NCBI RefSeq assembly: GCF_027921845.1
Contig: NZ_BSEN01000003.1
Span: 287,701-351,700 of the forward strand
DNA: 64,000 nt
Reading direction: 5' to 3'
Origin: Leifsonia poae
Lineage (GTDB): Bacteria; Actinomycetota; Actinomycetes; Actinomycetales; Microbacteriaceae
Shown: positions 42,655-51,023 of the stretch, in pieces
How positions within the stretch are numbered: the stretch's first letter is position 1
Layout of the letters: each line of letters opens with the position of its first letter
The notes under the pieces: model-generated
Seen by the model: the letters and a program-made list of their open reading frames with translations, nothing else
Databases searched by the model: none
Told to the model about the DNA's origin: nothing
Made by a program: the position numbers and the translations under genes

Positions 42655-44390
42655 GCGGCGACTTTCCCGTGTCGGCGTTTCCCGTGTGGGCGCCGAACGC
42701 TACGACCGTGAGCCTGGTCGCCGAGGGCTCCGAGCGTCCGCTCGTCGCGCAACCCGGCGGCTGGTGGGCGCTGCCCGACGGCGAGAGTCCGGCATCCGAT
42801 CAGGAGGCGGTCGACTACGGCTACCTCGTCGACGGCGCCGGGCCGTACCCCGACCCGCGCTCGCTCCGGCAACCGGACGGGGTGCACGCCCTGAGCCGCA
42901 CCTGGAGCCCCGACGACTTCGCCTGGAGCGACTCCGCGTGGCCTGGTCGCAGCCTGACGGGCGCGGTCATCTACGAACTGCACATCGGCACCTTCACGCC
43001 GGAGGGCACGCTCGACGCCGCCATCGAGCGGTTGCCGCACCTCTCCGCGCTCGGCGTCGAAGCCGTCGAACTGCTGCCGGTGAACGCGTTCAACGGCACG
43101 CACGGCTGGGGCTACGACGGCGTGCTCTGGTACGCCGTGCACGAACCGTACGGCGGGCCGGATGCGTACCAGCGCTTCGTCGACGCCTGTCACTCCCGCG
43201 GTCTCGCGGTCATCCAGGATGTCGTGTACAACCACCTCGGCCCGAGCGGGAACTACCTCCCGGTCTACGGGCCCTACCTCAGCGAAGCGGCGGCCGGGCC
43301 GTGGGGCGATGCGGTGAATCTCGACGGTGCGCAGTCCGACGAGGTGCGCCGCTACATCCTCGACAACGCCCTGTTCTGGCTCCGCGACATGCACGTGGAC
43401 GGCCTGCGCCTCGACGCCGTGCACGCCCTGCATGACAGCCGGGCTCTGCCGTTGCTCGAAGAACTGTCGGCGGAGGTCTCCCAGCTCGCCGACGAGACCG
43501 GACGTCCCGCGACCCTGATCGCCGAGAGCGACCTCAACGATCCGAAACTGATCCGGCCGCGCGCCGAGCACGGGTTCGGGCTCGACGCGCAGTGGGACGA
43601 CGATGTGCACCACGCCCTGCACGTCAACCTCACGGGGGAGACGACCGGCTACTACGCCGACTTCGAGGGTCTCGACTCGCTCGCGAAGGTGTTCGAGCAC
43701 GGCTGGTTCCACGACGGCACCTGGTCGAGCTTCCGGGAGCGCCACCACGGGCGCCCGCTCGATGCCGGCACGGCGTTCACCCGGCTCGTCGCGTTCTCGC
43801 AGGACCACGACCAGATCGGCAACCGGGCGACCGGCGACCGTCTCACCGCCACGCTCGACCCCGGCGGTCTCGCGGTCGCGGCGGCCAACACGCTGCTCGG
43901 GCCGTTCACCCCGATGCTCTTCATGGGCGAGGAGTGGGGAGCGACCACGCCGTGGCAGTTCTTCACGTCGCATCCGGAACCGGAGCTCGGCGAAGCGACG
44001 GCGCGCGGACGGATCGCCGAGTTCGCCAGGATGGGCTGGGACCCCGAGCTCGTGCCCGACCCCCAAGACCCGGCCACGTTCGAGCGCTCACGCCTCGACT
44101 GGCGCGAGCTCGAGCATCCGGAGCACGCCAAGCTGCTCGCTCTCTACCGCGACCTCATCGCACTCCGGTCGACGGTGGATGCGGCGGAGCCGGCCACCGA
44201 CGTCGTGGCGGATGCGGCATCCGGGCTGTTCACGTTCCGTCGCGGCGGCCTGCTGGTCGTCGCCGGGTTCGGCAGCGGACACCGCGAGCTGCGGGTGACG
44301 GAGAGCGAGTTCTGCGTCGCGTTCGGCTCGATCGGCTTCGAGGGCGGCACCCTGATGCTCAACGGGACCGGCGTCGCCGTGCTGCGCTGA
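42651..44390 (+). CDS. treZ: Malto-oligosyltrehalose trehalohydrolase
   Basis: A 579-residue GH13 enzyme releasing trehalose from maltooligosyl trehalose. The N-terminal CBM48-like domain reads [20 protein letters not shown]; catalytic-barrel motifs are [41 protein letters not shown] (nucleophile Asp), [12 protein letters not shown] (acid/base Glu) and [19 protein letters not shown] 42651 overlaps the treY stop (ATGA); the frame is open further upstream but that part is a shadow of treY. Confidence 0.95.
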   Translation: MSGDFPVSAFPVWAPNATTVSLVAEGSERPLVAQPGGWWALPDGESPASDQEAVDYGYLVDGAGPYPDPRSLRQPDGVHALSRTWSPDDFAWSDSAWPGRSLTGAVIYELHIGTFTPEGTLDAAIERLPHLSALGVEAVELLPVNAFNGTHGWGYDGVLWYAVHEPYGGPDAYQRFVDACHSRGLAVIQDVVYNHLGPSGNYLPVYGPYLSEAAAGPWGDAVNLDGAQSDEVRRYILDNALFWLRDMHVDGLRLDAVHALHDSRALPLLEELSAEVSQLADETGRPATLIAESDLNDPKLIRPRAEHGFGLDAQWDDDVHHALHVNLTGETTGYYADFEGLDSLAKVFEHGWFHDGTWSSFRERHHGRPLDAGTAFTRLVAFSQDHDQIGNRATGDRLTATLDPGGLAVAAANTLLGPFTPMLFMGEEWGATTPWQFFTSHPEPELGEATARGRIAEFARMGWDPELVPDPQDPATFERSRLDWRELEHPEHAKLLALYRDLIALRSTVDAAEPATDVVADAASGLFTFRRGGLLVVAGFGSGHRELRVTESEFCVAFGSIGFEGGTLMLNGTGVAVLR

Positions 44391-44437
44391 CGCGCGCTCA
44401 CGCGCCCGCGCTCGCGCGCCCACGCGCAACCCCGCAG

Positions 44438-44497
44438 ATCGAGTCGGGGATTAAGCACGCCCCTGGACGAATATGCGTGCTTAATCCCCGACTCGAT
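44438..44497. repeat. Dispersed palindrome family B, copy 1
   Basis: Perfect 23-bp arms beginning ATCGAGTCGGGGATTAAGCA, with a 14-base loop; one further pair extends the stem on each side. It is 48 bases past the treZ stop and 54 bases before the next start. No T-run. The best-preserved member of a four-copy family. Confidence 0.88.
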
Positions 44498-44539
44498 CGA
44501 AGGCGTGGATGAGGCGGCCGGCGGCTCGACGGAACTCGC

Positions 44540-44545
44540 GACAAT
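44540..44545 (+). promoter_or_regulatory. Possible leaderless -10 box
   Basis: GACAAT ends five bases before ATG 44551; no ribosome site is visible. Weaker than the other leaderless boxes here. Confidence 0.4.
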
Positions 44546-44550
44546 GTGGG

Positions 44551-45468
44551 ATGCGACACCCGCCTCGACTCCCCTCCGAGCTCTCCGTGAAGGGCTTCCG
44601 CTTCGCCGACGCGCGCGACGTCGGCGTGGCCCGCAGGCGCCTCTACGACGACGACCTGCAGCGCCCCTTCCATGGCGCGCGCACGCTCGGCATCGACCTG
44701 TCGGATCACATCGCGCTGTGCCGGGCCGCGTCCGCAGTGCTGCCGTCCGCCTCGTACTTCAGCCACCGCAGCGCGGCCGTGCTCCACACGATGCCGCTCC
44801 GCTTGTCGAGCCGGCCGGAGATCGTCGAGGTCAGCGTGTTCGAGCCTGCGCATCCGCCGCAACTGCGCGGGATACGCGCACATCGGCTCAGCGTCTCCGG
44901 CCAGCGGGTGTCGCAGGCGCACGGGCTCCCGGTGATCGCACCGGCGGACACGTGGGCTCAGCTCGGCGCCGCCCTCTCCGTCGAGGATCTGGTGGCCGTC
45001 GGGGACTTTCTCATCACCGGAGAGGAGCCGTACTCGGGACGACCTCCGAAGGAGTCTCGTGAGTCGCTCGTCGCGGCGGCCGATCGCCACGGAGCGCGCC
45101 GAGGGGTTCGCCGGCTGCGCGAGGCGCTGGAGAAGATCCGCTACGGATCGATGTCACCGCAGGAGAGCAGGCTGCGACTGACCCTCGAGGCCGCCGAACT
45201 CCCCTCGCCGGAGCTCAACCATCCGGTCTTCGACAGCAGCGGCGCGTTGCTCGCGCTCATCGACCTCGCGTATCCCGATCGCGGCGTCGCCATCGAGTAC
45301 CTCGGCGATCATCACCGCACGAGCCGCGATGTCTACCGCAAGGACATCGCTCGACGGGAGATGCTCGTCGATCGCGGCTGGTTCGTGATCTTCGTCACCG
45401 CCGCCGATGCGCCGTCCGACGTCGTCGGTCGCGTCCGGCGGGCCCTCCTTCGATCGAGTCGGGGATAA
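44551..45468 (+). CDS. Endonuclease-like hypothetical protein (DUF559-type C-terminus)
   Basis: A 305-residue protein. The N-terminal two thirds has a pattern seen in AbiEi-like or unknown actinobacterial proteins (SDHIALCRAASAVLPSASYF, SHRSAAVLHTMPLRL, VIAPADTWAQLGAALS). The C-terminus LIDLAYPDRGVAIEYLGDHH followed by KDIARREMLVDRGWFVIFV fits the PD-(D/E)xK fold of DUF559 and Vsr-type proteins (Asp, then Glu-x-x-Gly). DNA target and partner are unknown. Both sides are bordered by family B palindromes, and the stop codon lies in copy B2. Confidence 0.7.
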   Translation: MRHPPRLPSELSVKGFRFADARDVGVARRRLYDDDLQRPFHGARTLGIDLSDHIALCRAASAVLPSASYFSHRSAAVLHTMPLRLSSRPEIVEVSVFEPAHPPQLRGIRAHRLSVSGQRVSQAHGLPVIAPADTWAQLGAALSVEDLVAVGDFLITGEEPYSGRPPKESRESLVAAADRHGARRGVRRLREALEKIRYGSMSPQESRLRLTLEAAELPSPELNHPVFDSSGALLALIDLAYPDRGVAIEYLGDHHRTSRDVYRKDIARREMLVDRGWFVIFVTAADAPSDVVGRVRRALLRSSRG

Positions 45469-45510
45469 GTATCGCGAAATCGTCGTAGGACGTGATTAAT
45501 CCCCGACTCG
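45455..45510. repeat. Dispersed palindrome family B, copy 2
   Basis: CGAGTCGGGGATAA and ATTAATCCCCGACTCG pair over about 15 bp with a longer, less paired centre. The left arm codes the last residues and the TAA stop of the endonuclease-like gene. It lies between two convergent genes, as a terminator would. Confidence 0.78.
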
Positions 45511-45532
45511 CGCCCCCGGGAAAGACCGGGGG

Positions 45533-45928
45533 TCAGTCGATGAGGGGTGGGTCGGTGACGGTGACGGGGACGCCGAGCTCCCGATCGTCGTCGTCCCGCT
45601 GCAGCCGCACCGCGAAGGCCGGATCGGCGCCGAGGCCGTCGAAGGCGTCGGGCGGGAAGGCGGCCGTGAGCACGCGCTCCGAGATGCGCTCGGTCCCGAC
45701 GCTCACCACCGTGCGGTCCTCGTCGTCGGCCACGAACAGCTCGGAGGGCTGCGGGTGGTTGAGCGTCACCCCGACCAGACGCGTCGACCCATCGCGCGAC
45801 GTCGCCTCGACCGTGATGGTCGCGCCCGACTCGTGCGGCAGCTCGCCGGAAAGATGGAAATGCACCCACACGTTGTCGACGCGGTGCACGACCTCGACGC
45901 TGTCGACCAGGATGTCCTCGCCCGTCAT
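45533..45928 (-). CDS. Hypothetical protein
   Basis: A 131-residue acidic soluble protein. Beta-strand-like stretches VDSVEVVHRVDNVWVHFHLS and TITVEATSRDGSTRLVGVTL are followed by AFPPDAFDGLGADPAFAVRL. I do not recognise the family. GGAGACGGC precedes ATG 45928; an open frame continues upstream to 46054 without a start signal. It is convergent with the endonuclease-like gene. Confidence 0.6.
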   Translation of the reverse strand: MTGEDILVDSVEVVHRVDNVWVHFHLSGELPHESGATITVEATSRDGSTRLVGVTLNHPQPSELFVADDEDRTVVSVGTERISERVLTAAFPPDAFDGLGADPAFAVRLQRDDDDRELGVPVTVTDPPLID

Positions 45929-46117
45929 GCCGTCTCCGCTCGTCGTCAGGTGCCGGATGCCCAACCCAGTGTCCAGTGCCGTGCATCCACTGTTCCGTCG
46001 GTGCGCGTCGCGCTCCCGCACCTCAGCCGTAACCGAGTCTCCACCCGATGTCAACGGCTGGTCACCCGGCCCACTCGCTCGTTAGCCTTGCTAAGCACGA
46101 AGGACGAGGACTAGGTG

Positions 46118-46339
46118 ATGACGGCAGCGGTGTACCAGACGGATGGCGGAGCATGGACGGTCGAGAAAGGCGCTGACGGCATCTACCGCGTCGACGCCGG
46201 CAACGGCATCCGGGGCTACATCGAGCAGGTCGGCAGCGTGTGGGTGACGCTGAAGGGACCGCGCCTCGACCGGTCCGTCGAGGTCGGCCAGTCGCGCACC
46301 CTCGAGTCCGCCGCGTCGCTTCTCCGGCCGCCGTGCTGA
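46118..46339 (+). CDS. Small protein overlapping glgX, unknown function
   Basis: A 73-residue protein: YQTDGGAWTVEKGADGIYRV, GIRGYIEQVGSVWVTLKGP and TLESAASLL. It loosely resembles the small protein in front of treY in its strand-strand-helix order. GAGG lies 8 bases before ATG 46118; GTG 46115 is an equally possible start. Its 3' end overlaps the glgX start by 7 bp, so the pair is translationally coupled. Confidence 0.6.
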   Translation: MTAAVYQTDGGAWTVEKGADGIYRVDAGNGIRGYIEQVGSVWVTLKGPRLDRSVEVGQSRTLESAASLLRPPC

Positions 46340-48372
46340 GCCGCAGCACGTCCTTCCCGTACCCGCTCGGCGTCACCCTCGTGGAGGGCGGGGCCAATGT
46401 CGCGATCTACAGCGAGCGCGCGGACAGCATCGAGGTCAGTGTCTTCGCCGACGACGGCACCGAGACGCGTACGCCGCTGCTCAGCCGCACCGGGCACGTC
46501 TTCCACGGGCTGGTCGAGGGCATGGGCCCCGGCGCCCGCTACGGGCTGCGCGTCGACGGTCCGTGGGATCCGGATGAGGGCCTGCGCTTCAACGTGAACA
46601 AGGTGCTGCTCGACCCGCACGCCACCGCGGTGAGCGGCGCGTACGACTGGGGTCAGGCCGTCTTCGGTCACGACCTCGACGAACCGACCATCCGCGACGA
46701 CACGGATGGCGCCGGCCACGTGATGCTCGGCGTCGTCACCGATCCGGGCACCTTCGACTGGGGCGACGACCGCGCACCGCGCACGCGCCTCTCCGAGACG
46801 ATCATCTACGAGACGCACGTCAAGGGCTTCACGATGCGGCATCCGGGGGTGCCGGAGGAGTTGCGCGGCACCTACGCCGGGCTCGCGCATCCGGCCGCGA
46901 TCGAGAGCCTCACCTCGCTCGGAGTGACGGCCGTCGAGCTGATGCCCGTGCACCAGTTCGCTCAGGATTCGCACCTCGAGGAGAAGGGGCTGCGCAACTA
47001 CTGGGGCTACAACACGCTCGGCTTCTTCGCACCGCACAGCGAGTACTCCTCGGCCGGGGATCTCGGCGGTCAGGTCGACGAGTTCAAGAACCTCGTGAAG
47101 TCCCTGCACGCGGCCGGCATCGAGGTCATCCTCGACGTCGTCTACAACCACACGGCCGAGGGCAACGACCTCGGGCCGACGCTGTCGCTCAAGGGCATCG
47201 ACAACGAGTCGTACTACCGGCTCGTCGAAGACGACAAGGCCCACTACTTCGACACGACCGGCACCGGCAACAGTGTGAACGTGAGCCACCCGGCGGCCCT
47301 CGGGCTGATCATGGACTCGCTCCGCTACTGGGTGACCGAGATGCACGTCGACGGATTCCGGTTCGACCTGGCGACGACCCTCACCCGCCAGGGCGGCGAC
47401 GCGAGCCTGCACAGCGCGTTCCTCACGCTGATCCAGCAGGACCCGACACTCGCACCGGTGAAGTTGATCGCCGAGCCGTGGGACACGGCCGGCTACCAGG
47501 TCGGCGGCTTCCCTGCCGACTGGTCGGAGTGGAACGGGAAGTTCCGCGACGACGTGCGCGACTTCTGGCGCGGGACCGAGGGGATGCTCGCGACGCTCTC
47601 GCAGCGCGTCCTCGGCAGCCCCGACGTCTACGAGGAGTCCCGCCGCTCGCCGCTGTCGAGCGTCAACTTCGTCACAGCGCACGACGGCTTCACCCTCGCC
47701 GATCTCACGAGCTACGACGAGAAGCACAACGACGCGAACGGCGAAGACAACGCGGACGGCGAGTCGGACAACCGCTCCAGCAACAACGGCGCCGAGGGCC
47801 CGACCGACGACCCCGAGATCCTCGCCCGCCGCACGCGGCAGCGCAAGAACTTCCTGGCGACGCTGCTTCTCTCGGCCGGCGTTCCGATGATCCTCGGCGG
47901 CGACGAGATGGGCCGCACGCAGCAGGGCAACAACAACGCCTACGCGCAGGACAACGAGATCTCCTGGTTCGACTGGGACGCCGCCGACAGCGAGCTGCGG
48001 TCGTTCACCGAGACGCTCATCCGGTTGCGCCGCGCTGAGCCCGCTCTGCGCCCGGACTGGTACCGGCACTCCCCTGAGGTGGGCGGACCGCTGACGGTGC
48101 AGATCGTGCGCGCCGACGGCGCCGACTTCGAGGACGACGACTGGGACGACCCCGACGCCAAGGCGATCACCTTCGTGCTGATGCACGAGGGCAGCGACGC
48201 CTTCGCCCTGCTGCTCAACGCTGCGGATAACGGGGTGGACTTCACGCTGCCGGATGCCCCGCTCGGGCCCTGGGCGCTGGAGCTGTCGAGCGATCCCGAG
48301 CTTGCCCTCGGCGATTCGGCTGCGCTGACGCTCGCCGGCTCGTCGTTCGCGCTGCTGCGCTCGGCGCACTGA
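46333..48372 (+). CDS. glgX: Glycogen debranching enzyme (isoamylase type)
   Basis: A 679-residue GH13 enzyme that removes alpha-1,6 branches from glycogen, giving linear chains for TreY/TreZ. The N-terminal CBM48 domain is YPLGVTLVEGGANVAIYSER; the barrel carries HVKGFTMRHPGVPEELRGTY, DVVYNHTAEGNDLGP, DGFRFDLATTL (nucleophile), LIAEPWDTAGYQ (acid/base) and FVTAHDGFTLADL. GTG 46333 overlaps the small gene in front; an upstream open frame of 31 codons is a shadow of that gene. Its place near treY-treZ fits a glycogen-to-trehalose pathway. Confidence 0.95.
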   Translation: MLSRSTSFPYPLGVTLVEGGANVAIYSERADSIEVSVFADDGTETRTPLLSRTGHVFHGLVEGMGPGARYGLRVDGPWDPDEGLRFNVNKVLLDPHATAVSGAYDWGQAVFGHDLDEPTIRDDTDGAGHVMLGVVTDPGTFDWGDDRAPRTRLSETIIYETHVKGFTMRHPGVPEELRGTYAGLAHPAAIESLTSLGVTAVELMPVHQFAQDSHLEEKGLRNYWGYNTLGFFAPHSEYSSAGDLGGQVDEFKNLVKSLHAAGIEVILDVVYNHTAEGNDLGPTLSLKGIDNESYYRLVEDDKAHYFDTTGTGNSVNVSHPAALGLIMDSLRYWVTEMHVDGFRFDLATTLTRQGGDASLHSAFLTLIQQDPTLAPVKLIAEPWDTAGYQVGGFPADWSEWNGKFRDDVRDFWRGTEGMLATLSQRVLGSPDVYEESRRSPLSSVNFVTAHDGFTLADLTSYDEKHNDANGEDNADGESDNRSSNNGAEGPTDDPEILARRTRQRKNFLATLLLSAGVPMILGGDEMGRTQQGNNNAYAQDNEISWFDWDAADSELRSFTETLIRLRRAEPALRPDWYRHSPEVGGPLTVQIVRADGADFEDDDWDDPDAKAITFVLMHEGSDAFALLLNAADNGVDFTLPDAPLGPWALELSSDPELALGDSAALTLAGSSFALLRSAH

Positions 48373-48392
48373 GGGCCGTCCGGCCCGCTTGA

Positions 48393-48398
48393 TATGGT
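48393..48398 (+). promoter_or_regulatory. Leaderless -10 box
   Basis: TATGGT ends five bases before GTG 48404, the start of the phosphotransferase gene. Confidence 0.55.
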
Positions 48399-48403
48399 CG
48401 GGT

Positions 48404-49327
48404 GTGCTCACGCCCGAAGCTGACATCCCTGTCGACGCCGCGCTCGTCGCCGCACTCATCGCTGCCCAGCATCCGGATCTCGCGGGCCCGCTGAAGCTGG
48501 TCGCCGACGGCTGGGACAACGTGATCTACCGGCTCGGCGACGACCTCGCGGTGCGCGTTCCGCGCCGGACGGTCGCGGCGCAGCTCATCGCGAACGAGCA
48601 GGCGTGGCTGCCGGCGTTGGCCGGCCGGCTGCCTGTCGCGGTGCCGGTTCCGGTGCGCGTCGGAGCGCCGAGCGACGCGTTTCCGTGGGCCTGGAGCATC
48701 GTCCGCTGGCTCGACGGGGTCGACGGCGCCGACGTGTCGGGCGCTCAGCGGGATCCCCTCGCGGAGCCGCTCGCAGAGTTCGTGGCGGCACTGCACATCC
48801 CGGCGCCGGTCGGTTCGTCGGCGACCGACCTGCTGCCGGTGCCCGTTCCGCACAATCCGGTGCGCGGGGTGCCACTCGCGACGCGCGAGGAACCGGTGCG
48901 CGAACGGATCGGCAGGCTCGCCGACCGGCACGACGTCGCGCCGCTCGTCGCCGTGTGGGAGCGCGCGGTCGCCGCGCCGCTCTGGGACGGCCCGCCGATC
49001 TGGCTGCACGGCGACCTGCACCCGGGCAACCTGCTGCTGAGCAGTGCGGAGCCCCGCCGCCTCGCCGCCGTGATCGACTTCGGCGACCTGACCGCCGGCG
49101 ATCCGGCCACCGACCTGGCGACCGCCTGGCTGACCTTCGAACCGGATGCGCGAGCGCGGTTCCGCACGCGGCTCCAGCAGCTCGCACCCATCGACGACGA
49201 CACGTGGACGCGCGCCGCGGGCTGGGCGGTCTCGATGGGGACGGCGCTGGCCGCCCACTCGGACGACAACCCCCGGATGGCCGCACTCGGCCGTCACGCA
49301 CTCACCCAGCTGGCGCACCCCGCCTGA
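48404..49327 (+). CDS. Aminoglycoside phosphotransferase family protein
   Basis: A 307-residue kinase-like protein. LKLVADGWDNVIYRLGDDLA is the N-lobe loop, IWLHGDLHPGNLLL the Brenner catalytic loop and LAAVIDFGDLTAGDPATDLA the metal-binding loop. Most members of this family in environmental actinobacteria phosphorylate small metabolites, not antibiotics; no resistance is inferred. The gene is likely leaderless (TATGGT five bases before GTG). Confidence 0.85.
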   Translation: MLTPEADIPVDAALVAALIAAQHPDLAGPLKLVADGWDNVIYRLGDDLAVRVPRRTVAAQLIANEQAWLPALAGRLPVAVPVPVRVGAPSDAFPWAWSIVRWLDGVDGADVSGAQRDPLAEPLAEFVAALHIPAPVGSSATDLLPVPVPHNPVRGVPLATREEPVRERIGRLADRHDVAPLVAVWERAVAAPLWDGPPIWLHGDLHPGNLLLSSAEPRRLAAVIDFGDLTAGDPATDLATAWLTFEPDARARFRTRLQQLAPIDDDTWTRAAGWAVSMGTALAAHSDDNPRMAALGRHALTQLAHPA

Positions 49328-49352
49328 CCCGCCCTGCCCCCGACCCGCTTTT

Positions 49353-49415
49353 CGTTGAAGGGTGGCAAACTCAGGTAAACACGCCGTACGAGCCTGCGTT
49401 TGCCACCCCTCAACG
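49353..49415. repeat. Dispersed palindrome family A, copy 7
   Basis: CGTTGAAGGGTGGCAAAC and GTTTGCCACCCCTCAACG pair almost fully; the inner GTAAACACGCC shows reverse orientation. It is 25 bases past the phosphotransferase stop and 5 bases from the patatin stop on the other strand. Confidence 0.82.
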
Positions 49416-49420
49416 CAAGG

Positions 49421-50278
49421 TCAGGCGGCGAAGAGGGCGGCGGCGACCGCGGGTGCGGCGGCGCGGCCGACGGCGAAGCCCGCCTCGGCCGACGGGCGCC
49501 GCGTGTCCGGATCGAGCGGGTTGGCGCCGAACGCCGCGACGGACGCCTCGTCCGCGTAGACGACCGTGACGGGCGCCGGAGCGACCGCCTCGAGCTCCGC
49601 CTCCGGGAACTGGCCGAAACCGACAGCGCCCGGGACGACCGGAGCAATCACGAGCACCCAGTCGGAGCCGGCCGCCAGGTCGGTGTTCGCGAGGGAGCGC
49701 ATCCCGCCGTCGATGTAGCGCCTTTCGCCGATCGTGACGGGCGGCCACACGCCGGGCACGGCGCAGCTCGCTGCGACGGCCGACGCGAGCGAGACATCCG
49801 AGTCGGCGTCGAACACCCTCAGCTCGCCGCTCTCGGCGTCGATCGCGGTGATGCGCAGCTGCCGCTCCGGCCAGTCCTCGTGCGGGAGCCGGGCTTCGAT
49901 GGACACCATCCGCTCGTCCTCGCTGACGGTGTCGGTGTCGAGCGCGAGCTGACCCATGCGCCGGCGGATGTCCTCGGGACCGGCATCCGGATCGGCGATC
50001 GCCATGAACCGCTCCATGAGTGCGGCCAGGTCGACCTTGGGATCGAACTCCGCCGTCTCGTCCGCCAGCTGCGCCGCGTACAGTTCGCTGACAGGGGCGC
50101 CGCTGGCGAGCTGCGTCGCGACGGCCGACCCGGCGGACGTGCCGATGAATCCCACCTCCGGAGCGAGGAGGCGTTCCGCGAGCTCGGGGTCCGCATCCGC
50201 GAGGCCGGCCACGACGCCGAGTTCCCACGCGATGCCCGCCACTCCGCCACCGGCGAAGACGATCGTTCCATTGGTCAT
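49421..50278 (-). CDS. Patatin-like phospholipase family protein
   Basis: A 285-residue lipid acyl hydrolase. The oxyanion loop is IVFAGGGVAGIAWELGV, the nucleophile serine sits in GFIGTSAGSAVA (Gly-x-Ser-x-Gly, near residue 50) and the dyad Asp in YIDGGMRSLANTDLA. No signal peptide, so it should act on the inner side of the membrane or on soluble lipids. The transcript probably begins at the ATG: TAGCGT lies seven bases before it on the minus strand. Confidence 0.88.
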   Translation of the reverse strand: MTNGTIVFAGGGVAGIAWELGVVAGLADADPELAERLLAPEVGFIGTSAGSAVATQLASGAPVSELYAAQLADETAEFDPKVDLAALMERFMAIADPDAGPEDIRRRMGQLALDTDTVSEDERMVSIEARLPHEDWPERQLRITAIDAESGELRVFDADSDVSLASAVAASCAVPGVWPPVTIGERRYIDGGMRSLANTDLAAGSDWVLVIAPVVPGAVGFGQFPEAELEAVAPAPVTVVYADEASVAAFGANPLDPDTRRPSAEAGFAVGRAAAPAVAAALFAA

Positions 50279-50285
50279 GGAGCAC

Positions 50286-50291
50286 ACGCTA
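50286..50291 (-). promoter_or_regulatory. Leaderless -10 box of the patatin gene
   Basis: TAGCGT on the minus strand, seven bases before ATG 50278, with no ribosome site. Confidence 0.55.
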
Positions 50292-50347
50292 CCCCCGGAG
50301 GGTAGCGCGACCTCGCAGGTGACGCCCCCGAAATTCGGGCGGCGGCC

Positions 50348-50857
50348 TCACGCCAGCAGGTGCGCCACCGGCTCGCAGTTCTCCCGGATGCTCTGAGCCG
50401 GGATGATCGGCTGCAGCCGGTGGTTGAGGTAGACCACGATGCTCTGCAGGCCCTCGTCTTCGGTGTCGAGCACGTAGGCGCCGTAGAACCAGTCAGACCC
50501 GAACAGGGTCAGCGCCCAGCCGAGCAGCTGGCACGGCGTCGGCCCGTCCGCGTTCGCCAGCGCGTAGAGCTGCACCGCGACCGTCGGGATCGGACCCCGC
50601 AGGTGCCTCAGACTCATGGCCGACGCGCTCGCGCCCGGGCACGGGACGAACGACGACGCGCGCAGATCGACGACCTCGGCGAGCCTCGAGGTGTCGTGCA
50701 GCTTGTCGATCACCCGCTCCCGTAAGGCGTCGTGCACGGCATCCGGATCGCGCGGGCAGTCCCGCGCCATCCGTTCTGCGGCGTCCTCGATCAGCGCACC
50801 GCCGATCAGTCCGCCACCGCTGCCGGAGCCGGCACGGCCGAGTTCGTCGATCGTCAT
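50348..50857 (-). CDS. Hypothetical protein
   Basis: A 169-residue soluble protein: GSGGGLIGGALIEDAAERMA, then AVHDALRERVIDKLHDTSRL, CPGASASAMSLRHLRGPI and LFGSDWFYGAYVLDTEDEGL. I do not recognise the family. GAGGAGGACCC precedes the ATG. A perfect palindrome, TTCTACACGCTGTAGAA, lies 36 bases upstream and may be a regulator site or the promoter region. Confidence 0.62.
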   Translation of the reverse strand: MTIDELGRAGSGSGGGLIGGALIEDAAERMARDCPRDPDAVHDALRERVIDKLHDTSRLAEVVDLRASSFVPCPGASASAMSLRHLRGPIPTVAVQLYALANADGPTPCQLLGWALTLFGSDWFYGAYVLDTEDEGLQSIVVYLNHRLQPIIPAQSIRENCEPVAHLLA

Positions 50858-50892
50858 GGGTCCTCCTCGCTCAGGTGCCCCTCGATCCATAC

Positions 50893-50909
50893 TTCTACAC
50901 GCTGTAGAA
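50893..50909. promoter_or_regulatory. Perfect palindrome upstream of the hypothetical gene
   Basis: TTCTACACGCTGTAGAA has 7-bp perfect arms around a 3-base centre, in an AT-richer stretch before the start at 50857. It looks like a TetR- or GntR-type site; no regulator gene is adjacent. Confidence 0.45.
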
Positions 50910-50960
50910 ATTCGGAAATCGAAATGCGGCAGCCGAGCCGCGGGGCCCAGTAGACGAACG

Positions 50961-50995
50961 AAGAGCCGCACCGGACATGGTCCGATACGGCTCTT
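50961..50995 (-). terminator. Terminator of the DEAD-box helicase gene
   Basis: AAGAGCCG (50961-50968) and CGGCTCTT (50988-50995) form a stem, with GGAC/GTCC pairing inside the loop. On the minus strand it follows the helicase stop by 28 bases and is followed by CGTTCGTTCG, a weak T-containing tail. Confidence 0.65.
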
Positions 50996-51023
50996 GCGCG
51001 GATGCTCGCGGAAGCGGCGGCTG

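Noticed and set aside
48404-49327. Antibiotic resistance gene (aminoglycoside phosphotransferase)
   Set aside because: Only generic kinase-like motifs are seen; the family is broad and most environmental members are not resistance enzymes.
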